Below are positions 59,402 to 64,000 of a DNA stretch of 64,000 bases, in pieces; the stretch's first letter is position 1; each line of letters begins with the position of its first letter. This DNA is from 40CM-2-70-7 sp035631315 (GTDB lineage: Bacteria; Gemmatimonadota; Gemmatimonadetes; Gemmatimonadales; GWC2-71-9): NCBI GenBank assembly GCA_035631315.1, contig DASQIZ010000111.1:5575-69574 (forward strand). Reading direction: 5' to 3'. Under the pieces are notes generated by a model. It was not told the origin of the DNA. It made no database searches and saw only the letters and a program-made list of their open reading frames with translations. The position numbers and the translations under genes were made by a program.

Positions 59402-61848
59402 TTGAAAGTCTCCTGCTCGACCTCCGCTACGCCGCTCGATCGCTGAGACGGACTCCCGGATTCACCGCGCTCGCCGTCATTACGCTCGGCTTCGGAATCG
59501 GTGCGGCGACCGTGGGTTACGGACTGCTGCAGCAGGTGCTGCTCGAGCCCCTGCCCGGTGTTCGCGACCCGAGCCGGCTCGGACTCGTGTGGTTCGCCAC
59601 GCGCACGGCGGATGGGGCGTATCGGCTCGCCAACGTGCACGCCACCCAACGGAAGATGCTCCTTCGGGGGGTCCCGGCGGTGTCGGCGTTGTCCGGAGCC
59701 GAGATGAGTAATGCGGCGGTGGCGCTCCCAGGCCGGGCTCCCCGAACCGCGTTCGTCGACTTCGTCACGCCTGACTACTTCGCCACCCTTGGCACCACCG
59801 CGAGTCGGGGACGATTGCTGATGCCCGATGACGATGGCCTGCCCAATGGGCAGCGGGTGGTGGTCATCGGAGACCGGTTCTGGCACCGCGAGCTTGGCGG
59901 ACGGGACGACGTCATTGGCCAATCAGTCCGGGTCAACGGGTTGCCGTTCACGATTGTGGGCGTCGCCGAGCCGGGCTTCACCGGTACCGACCGCTTCCAG
60001 AACGTCGAGATGTGGCTCCCTGGGAACACCGCGTTCGACGTCAGGCACTTTCCGCGCACCGAAGCCACCCGGTGGTACTACCTGCCGGGGTATTCCTACT
60101 TCGAACACGTGATGCGCCTGCGTAAGGGGGCGACGTTCGAACAAGCAAGCGCCCAGCTGCAATCGGCACTGCGTTCTGTTGCCCCGACCGACTCGCTGAG
60201 CCTGCCTTCCAGCGTCGCCGCCAACGTGTTCCCAGGCGTCGGGCTTCGCGCCTTGGGGCGAGACCGCATCGATCGTCAGGTCTGGCTGGTGCTTGGTGTG
60301 GCGGGATTGGTATTGCTCGCGGCCTGCGCCAACGTCGCCAACCTCCTCCTGTTCCGTCGCATCCAGCGGCGGAGCGACTCACTGGTGCGGCTGGCGTTAG
60401 GTGGAAGCCGGGGGAGATTGGCAAGGTTGTTCCTCGTGGAGAGCGCCGTCCTCGGTGTCGCGGGGGCGGTCGTCGGGGTTGGGGTCGCCATCGCGCTTCG
60501 CTCGGTATTCGGATCCCTCAGACTGGTCCAGTTCGTCAACGTCGGCCCCATCCAGTTGGATGGTCCTGTGCTCGTGGTGGCGCTGGCGGTTGGTGTGCTC
60601 GCCTCCCTGTTCGGTGGCGCGCTCCCGGCGGTGCTCGGATCAGATCTGGACCTGACTGCGCAACTGAAGGAGTCGGGACCGACGCAGGTTGGGGGTGCGT
60701 CGTGGATCCGAACGGGGCTCGCGACGTTCCAGGTGGCTGTCTCGCTCGTGCTCGTCGCCGGCGCCTACCTCTTCGCGGACACCCTTCGGGCGTACAGCCG
60801 AATTCCCCTTGGATTTGAGCCAGCGGGGTTGTCGGTGTATACGGTGGAGCAGTCGGTTGTGGGATATCAGTCGACCACCGCCAGCGCCTACATGGGAAGT
60901 CTGGTGGAACAGGTGGGCGCGAAGCCTGGAATCCAAGGTGTTGCACTGGCGAGTATCGCACCATTTGCCGGTGGGACCGGCAGCGAACGGGTCGGAGTCC
61001 CCGGAGGCGGGGAGGGCATCGACCTGCAGTCCGCGGAGGTGTCTCCCGGCTATTTCGGCACCCTGGGAATTCCCATCGTGAGAGGCGAGGACTTCTCGGG
61101 GCACGACACCGAGACGGTTATCCTCAGTCAGGCCGCGGCCAAGGCGCTCTACGGGAAGCTTGATCCCATCGGACGGACGCTCGTCATTCATGAACGCGCC
61201 GACCTGATTCCGCGGCGGGTCATCGGCATCGTTGGCGACGCCGTCTACTCCGGGTTCCTCCATGACCGGCCGCAGATGATGTACGAGTCGCTCGGCATGC
61301 CGCCTCGGTATTTTCCGATGGTGATCGTGAAGGCGCGGATTCCGGAGCGCGAGGTCACCCGCGAAGTGACCGACGTCGCGCGCGTTCTGGATCCCGACCT
61401 TCCCGTCAATCCGCGCGGACCAATGACTGGTGCGGTCGCGGCCTCGTTCGCCAGCCAGACTCTCTTTTTCAAGCTTGTCGGAGCGCTTTCCGCGCTCACG
61501 CTGGTCCTCACAACCGTGGGCGTCTATTCGCTCATTGCCTACGGTGTTACCGCCCGCGCTCGAGAGTTTGGTATCCGGCTCGCCCTCGGCGCCGCCACGA
61601 CCAACCTGGTGCACGTGGCCGTGGGACCGTCCCTCTTTATTTCAGGAGTCGGAACGCTCTCGGGTGTGCTGGGCGCGCTCTATTTAACTCGGTTCATCGC
61701 GTCCTACCTGTACGGTGTCAGCCCCCTTGATCCGCTCGCCTTTATCACCGCGGCGTTGATCCTGGCTGGAGCCGTCCTCCTCGCCAGCTGGCTCCCCGCA
61801 CGGCGCGCCGCGAAAATCGATCCGATGGTGGCTTTGAGGTACGAATAA
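59398..61848 (+). CDS. ADOP-type FtsX/MacB permease, tandem paralogue
   Basis: 816 aa, same architecture: LLLDLRYAARSLRRTPGFTALAV, PCD, FtsX, PCD, FtsX, ending SWLPARRAAKIDPMVALRYE. Nucleotide identity with its partner is very high in the last 75 bases and first 70 bases but much lower in the middle. Probably a duplication with conserved ends or local gene conversion. Could form a heterodimer with the preceding protein. Confidence 0.93.
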   Translation: MIESLLLDLRYAARSLRRTPGFTALAVITLGFGIGAATVGYGLLQQVLLEPLPGVRDPSRLGLVWFATRTADGAYRLANVHATQRKMLLRGVPAVSALSGAEMSNAAVALPGRAPRTAFVDFVTPDYFATLGTTASRGRLLMPDDDGLPNGQRVVVIGDRFWHRELGGRDDVIGQSVRVNGLPFTIVGVAEPGFTGTDRFQNVEMWLPGNTAFDVRHFPRTEATRWYYLPGYSYFEHVMRLRKGATFEQASAQLQSALRSVAPTDSLSLPSSVAANVFPGVGLRALGRDRIDRQVWLVLGVAGLVLLAACANVANLLLFRRIQRRSDSLVRLALGGSRGRLARLFLVESAVLGVAGAVVGVGVAIALRSVFGSLRLVQFVNVGPIQLDGPVLVVALAVGVLASLFGGALPAVLGSDLDLTAQLKESGPTQVGGASWIRTGLATFQVAVSLVLVAGAYLFADTLRAYSRIPLGFEPAGLSVYTVEQSVVGYQSTTASAYMGSLVEQVGAKPGIQGVALASIAPFAGGTGSERVGVPGGGEGIDLQSAEVSPGYFGTLGIPIVRGEDFSGHDTETVILSQAAAKALYGKLDPIGRTLVIHERADLIPRRVIGIVGDAVYSGFLHDRPQMMYESLGMPPRYFPMVIVKARIPEREVTREVTDVARVLDPDLPVNPRGPMTGAVAASFASQTLFFKLVGALSALTLVLTTVGVYSLIAYGVTARAREFGIRLALGAATTNLVHVAVGPSLFISGVGTLSGVLGALYLTRFIASYLYGVSPLDPLAFITAALILAGAVLLASWLPARRAAKIDPMVALRYE

Positions 61849-61863
61849 ATGACCCGGGAGGGG

Positions 61864-61893
61864 TTGCGCGCCTCGCAAACTGCACGCTACCTC
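61864..61893 (+). promoter_or_regulatory. Leaderless promoter-like element of the PilB-REC gene
   Basis: TTGCGC (61864-61869), CCTCGCAAACTGCAC (61871-61885), then a -10 candidate CTACCT (61887-61892, 17-nt spacer) or TACCTC (61888-61893, 18-nt spacer), with ATG at 61900. Same 15-mer and same 29-base distance to the ATG as at 56901. Transcription would start at the ATG. Confidence 0.5.
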
Positions 61894-61899
61894 TAACCC

Positions 61900-63933
61900 A
61901 TGACCTCCACCCCTCGCCGCCACTGGCTCGCCGACGCCCTCGTCAAAGCAGGCTCCCCGGACGCCGCGAACCTCTCGGTCCCTGACGACGCCACGCCGGA
62001 AGAGATCTGGAACGCCGCCGCCCAAGTTGCCCGGATCACGCCCGACGAAGTGACGAAGCGCGTGGCGGCGACCGCGAAGTACGCCGTCGCGAACCTCGCC
62101 AAGGCCGAGTCGCGCGCCCAAACACTCGTCCCCGAATCCCTCGCGCGGCGGCACCTGGTCTTTCCAGTCCGCGAGACCGACCGGAATCTGGTCGTCGCAA
62201 CGTGGAACCCGACCGATCTCGACGCCGAGCAGGCGCTGGGATTCGCGGCGGGCCGCTCGATCACGTTCGAAATCGCGTCACCGAAGGCAATCGCGCAGGC
62301 GATCGAATCGCACTATGCCCCCGACGGGGCGGTGAATCAATTGCTGGATCGAGCCGGAATCACGGAAGGGGTCGATGTCACGGTGGTCGAGGAGCAGGCG
62401 CCCGAGTCGGTCGCTGCGCAGGACCTCGACGCCGCGCCGGTCGTCAAACTCACCGGCATCATCCTCACCGACGCGGTGAAGGCCGGCGTCTCGGACATCC
62501 ACCTGGAGCCCGGCCGGGATGGCGGCGTGGTGCGCTTTCGGGTCGACGGTGTGCTCCGCGTCTACATGCGGATCCCGATGACCGCCCTCAACCGCGTCAT
62601 CTCGCGCATCAAGGTGATGGGAAAACTCGATATCGCTGACCGCCTGCGCCCGCAGGATGGCCGCGCGCGGGTGCAGCTGGCGGGGAAGGTCGTCGATCTC
62701 CGGCTCTCGACCGTCCCCACGCGCGACGCCGAGAAGGCCGTGATCCGCATTCTCGATCCCACCAACAGCAAGAAGCTGGATGACCTCAGTGTGTCGGCCC
62801 AGGAGCTCCAGCGCTTCCGGAAGCTCCTGCTCAACCGCGACGGCATCGTGGTAGTCACCGGCCCCACGGGCTCCGGGAAAACGACCACACTCTATGCGGC
62901 ATTGAAAGAGATCGCGACCGGCGAAGTGAACGTCATGACGGTCGAAGATCCCGTCGAATACGAGCTCCCCGGCATGACGCAGATCCAGGTGGAGCCCAAG
63001 CGCGGGGTGACGTTCGCGTCCGCGTTACGCTCGATTCTGCGACAGGACCCCAACGTGATCTTCGTGGGGGAAATCCGGGATCTCGAAACGGCCGAAATCG
63101 CGGTGCAAGCGGCCTACACGGGCCATCTGGTGCTGGCGACCATTCACGCGAACGACGCGGCAGGCTCCGTCGACCGGTTCATCGACCTGGGGCTCGACAA
63201 GTCCAAGGTCACCGGGACACTCCGGGGCGCGCTGGCGCAGCGGCTCGTGCGGCGCCTGTGCCCATCCTGTGCGCAGGCCGTGGAGCGGTCACTCACGCCC
63301 GCCGAGCAGAGGCTGGCCGAGCGGTATGGCGTGCGCCCGGTGAAGCGGGCGGTGGGCTGCGATGCGTGCGCGGGGACGGGGTACCGTGGTCGAATCACGG
63401 TGATGGAAGTGATGGTCGGCGCGTCGCCCGCCGGGATGCGGCCGATGCGCGAATCCGCCCTCGAGCGCGTGGCCGCCGGCGAAACGACCCTCGAGGAAGT
63501 GGAGCGCGTGCTGGGTGGGGGCGGCGGGGACGTCGAGGCGGCGGCTCCCCCGGCAGCTCCGCACATCCTCGTCGTCGACGACGACAACGTGAACCGCGTG
63601 ATGGCGAAAGCCGTGCTCGAGAAGGGTGGATTCCGGGTCACCGAAGCGAAGGACGGAGTGGAGGCCCTCGAACAGCTGCAGAACGCCGCCGACGTGCAGA
63701 TCATGGTCCTCGATCTCGACATGCCCCGGATGGGCGGCGCGGACGTGCTCCAGCGAGTGCGGCACGACAAGGCGACGGCCGCGTTGCCGGTGATCATCCT
63801 CACGGGGTCTGAGTCGAGTGATACCGAAGTGGACATCATGGACCGCGGGGCGGACGACTACGTGCGGAAGCCCATCGACGGGCCGCGCTTTGTGGCGCGG
63901 GTCAAGGCGGCGCTAAGGCGGGCGGGGAGCTAG
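61900..63933 (+). CDS. GspE/PilB-type secretion ATPase fused to a receiver domain
   Basis: 677 aa. N-terminal GspE-N region (about 1-145), N2 domain (VKLTGIILTDAVKAGVSDIHLEPG), Walker A GPTGSGKTTTLY, Asp box DPVEYELP, Walker B FVGEIRDLETAEIA, His box TGHLVLATIHANDA and a zinc site CPSC/CDAC. C-terminal receiver (about 555-677): DDDN, phospho-Asp in LDLDMPRMGG, RKP. The helical C2 part before the receiver is shorter than usual: after GYRGRITVMEVM a segment of some 25 residues is missing before MRESALERVAAGETTLEEV. Likely type IV pilus or type II secretion motor under phosphorelay control. Confidence 0.93.
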   Translation: MTSTPRRHWLADALVKAGSPDAANLSVPDDATPEEIWNAAAQVARITPDEVTKRVAATAKYAVANLAKAESRAQTLVPESLARRHLVFPVRETDRNLVVATWNPTDLDAEQALGFAAGRSITFEIASPKAIAQAIESHYAPDGAVNQLLDRAGITEGVDVTVVEEQAPESVAAQDLDAAPVVKLTGIILTDAVKAGVSDIHLEPGRDGGVVRFRVDGVLRVYMRIPMTALNRVISRIKVMGKLDIADRLRPQDGRARVQLAGKVVDLRLSTVPTRDAEKAVIRILDPTNSKKLDDLSVSAQELQRFRKLLLNRDGIVVVTGPTGSGKTTTLYAALKEIATGEVNVMTVEDPVEYELPGMTQIQVEPKRGVTFASALRSILRQDPNVIFVGEIRDLETAEIAVQAAYTGHLVLATIHANDAAGSVDRFIDLGLDKSKVTGTLRGALAQRLVRRLCPSCAQAVERSLTPAEQRLAERYGVRPVKRAVGCDACAGTGYRGRITVMEVMVGASPAGMRPMRESALERVAAGETTLEEVERVLGGGGGDVEAAAPPAAPHILVVDDDNVNRVMAKAVLEKGGFRVTEAKDGVEALEQLQNAADVQIMVLDLDMPRMGGADVLQRVRHDKATAALPVIILTGSESSDTEVDIMDRGADDYVRKPIDGPRFVARVKAALRRAGS

Positions 63934-63940
63934 AGCGGAC

Positions 63941-64000
63941 TCACGCCGCGGTCGTACGCGCCCGCAGGGCCGAGAAGGGCACGAGCTTCCGATTCTGCTC
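63941..64000 (-). CDS. 3' end of a minus-strand gene
   Basis: The last 20 codons read EQNRKLVPFSALRARTTAA and end in TGA (63943-63941), seven bases from the stop of the PilB-REC gene. It enters from the right edge. Too short to identify; could be coincidental. Confidence 0.35.
   Translation of the reverse strand, partial: EQNRKLVPFSALRARTTAA

Noticed and set aside
56894..61893. Attachment-site interpretation of the repeated 15-mer as phage or integrase att sites
   Set aside because: No integrase, tRNA target or phage gene is present; equal spacing to start codons fits a promoter better. Kept as a lesser alternative in the findings.
1..64000. CRISPR arrays, tRNA and rRNA genes
   Set aside because: No regularly spaced direct repeats and no cloverleaf or rRNA-like stretch were recognised by eye in the intergenic regions.

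Overview
The window is a GC-rich, densely packed bacterial chromosome segment. I read it as Gemmatimonadota or a close relative. This is an inference from gene content: two ADOP-type orphan ABC permeases of about 820 residues, zinc-ribbon and PEGA Ser/Thr kinases, many small secreted beta-barrels with AQ-type signal cleavage sites, and a PilB ATPase fused to a receiver domain. I saw no rRNA, tRNA, CRISPR array or intact insertion sequence. Genes are often translationally coupled. At least two dozen junctions are 4-nt NTGA overlaps, where the start codon shares bases with the upstream stop.

Layout. 1-2.8 kb: an NtrC-type two-component system on the minus strand with a partial secreted protein behind it. 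3.1-5.3 kb: a NYN/LOTUS/RGG RNA-associated protein coupled to a 3-methyladenine DNA glycosylase, ending at a strong terminator. 5.3-9.4 kb: an outer-membrane protein, the threonine-degradation pair kbl-tdh, a secreted BsuPI-like protein and a previously uncounted 55-aa gene. 9.5-13.1 kb: a CDF metal exporter, and an ArsR/SdpI/hydrolase operon with a palindromic operator. 13.1-18.1 kb: housekeeping genes rlmI-like, aroH, thiE, mltG, ruvX and rho, with a good sigma-70-type promoter for rho. 18.1-19.9 kb: a site-2 protease, an inverted-repeat cell with a four-helix-bundle gene remnant, and a 61-aa orphan histidine-kinase dimerisation domain.

20-27 kb: a RDD-SpoIIM protein divergent from an envelope operon (membrane protein, DUF4129, DUF4350, MoxR ATPase, DUF58). 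27-32 kb: a four-gene operon of Ig-like lipoprotein, zinc-ribbon/PEGA Ser/Thr kinase, TPR/FlgD-like protein and beta-barrel. 32-40.4 kb: a class C beta-lactamase-like hydrolase, an SDR, a GDCCVxC-family small protein, a poly-proline secreted protein, a chain of coupled accessory genes, and two frameshifted genes next to a 51-aa membrane protein. 40.4-44.2 kb: a second Ser/Thr kinase carrying a truncated formylglycine-generating-enzyme domain, coupled to a TolB-like/TPR protein. 44.3-50.1 kb: a co-directional accessory run (beta-propeller, DUF1272, methyltransferase, DUF488, DUF1761, esterase, GNAT). 50.3-56.5 kb: a membrane diguanylate cyclase, an M28 peptidase behind a possible attenuator, a membrane/VWA-lipoprotein pair and an APC permease. 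56.5-56.9 kb: REP-like palindromes around a decayed IS200-like transposase. 56.9-63.9 kb: two tandem ADOP permeases, then the PilB-receiver fusion. The last 60 bases hold the end of a minus-strand gene.

The most distinctive signals are three independent cases where the only workable start is a CTG inside a CTGA overlap (glycosylase, mltG, DUF4129), a recurring promoter style (-35 TTGnnn, -10 near TACnnT) that often places the start codon at or within a few bases of the expected transcription start, and several unusual domain combinations.
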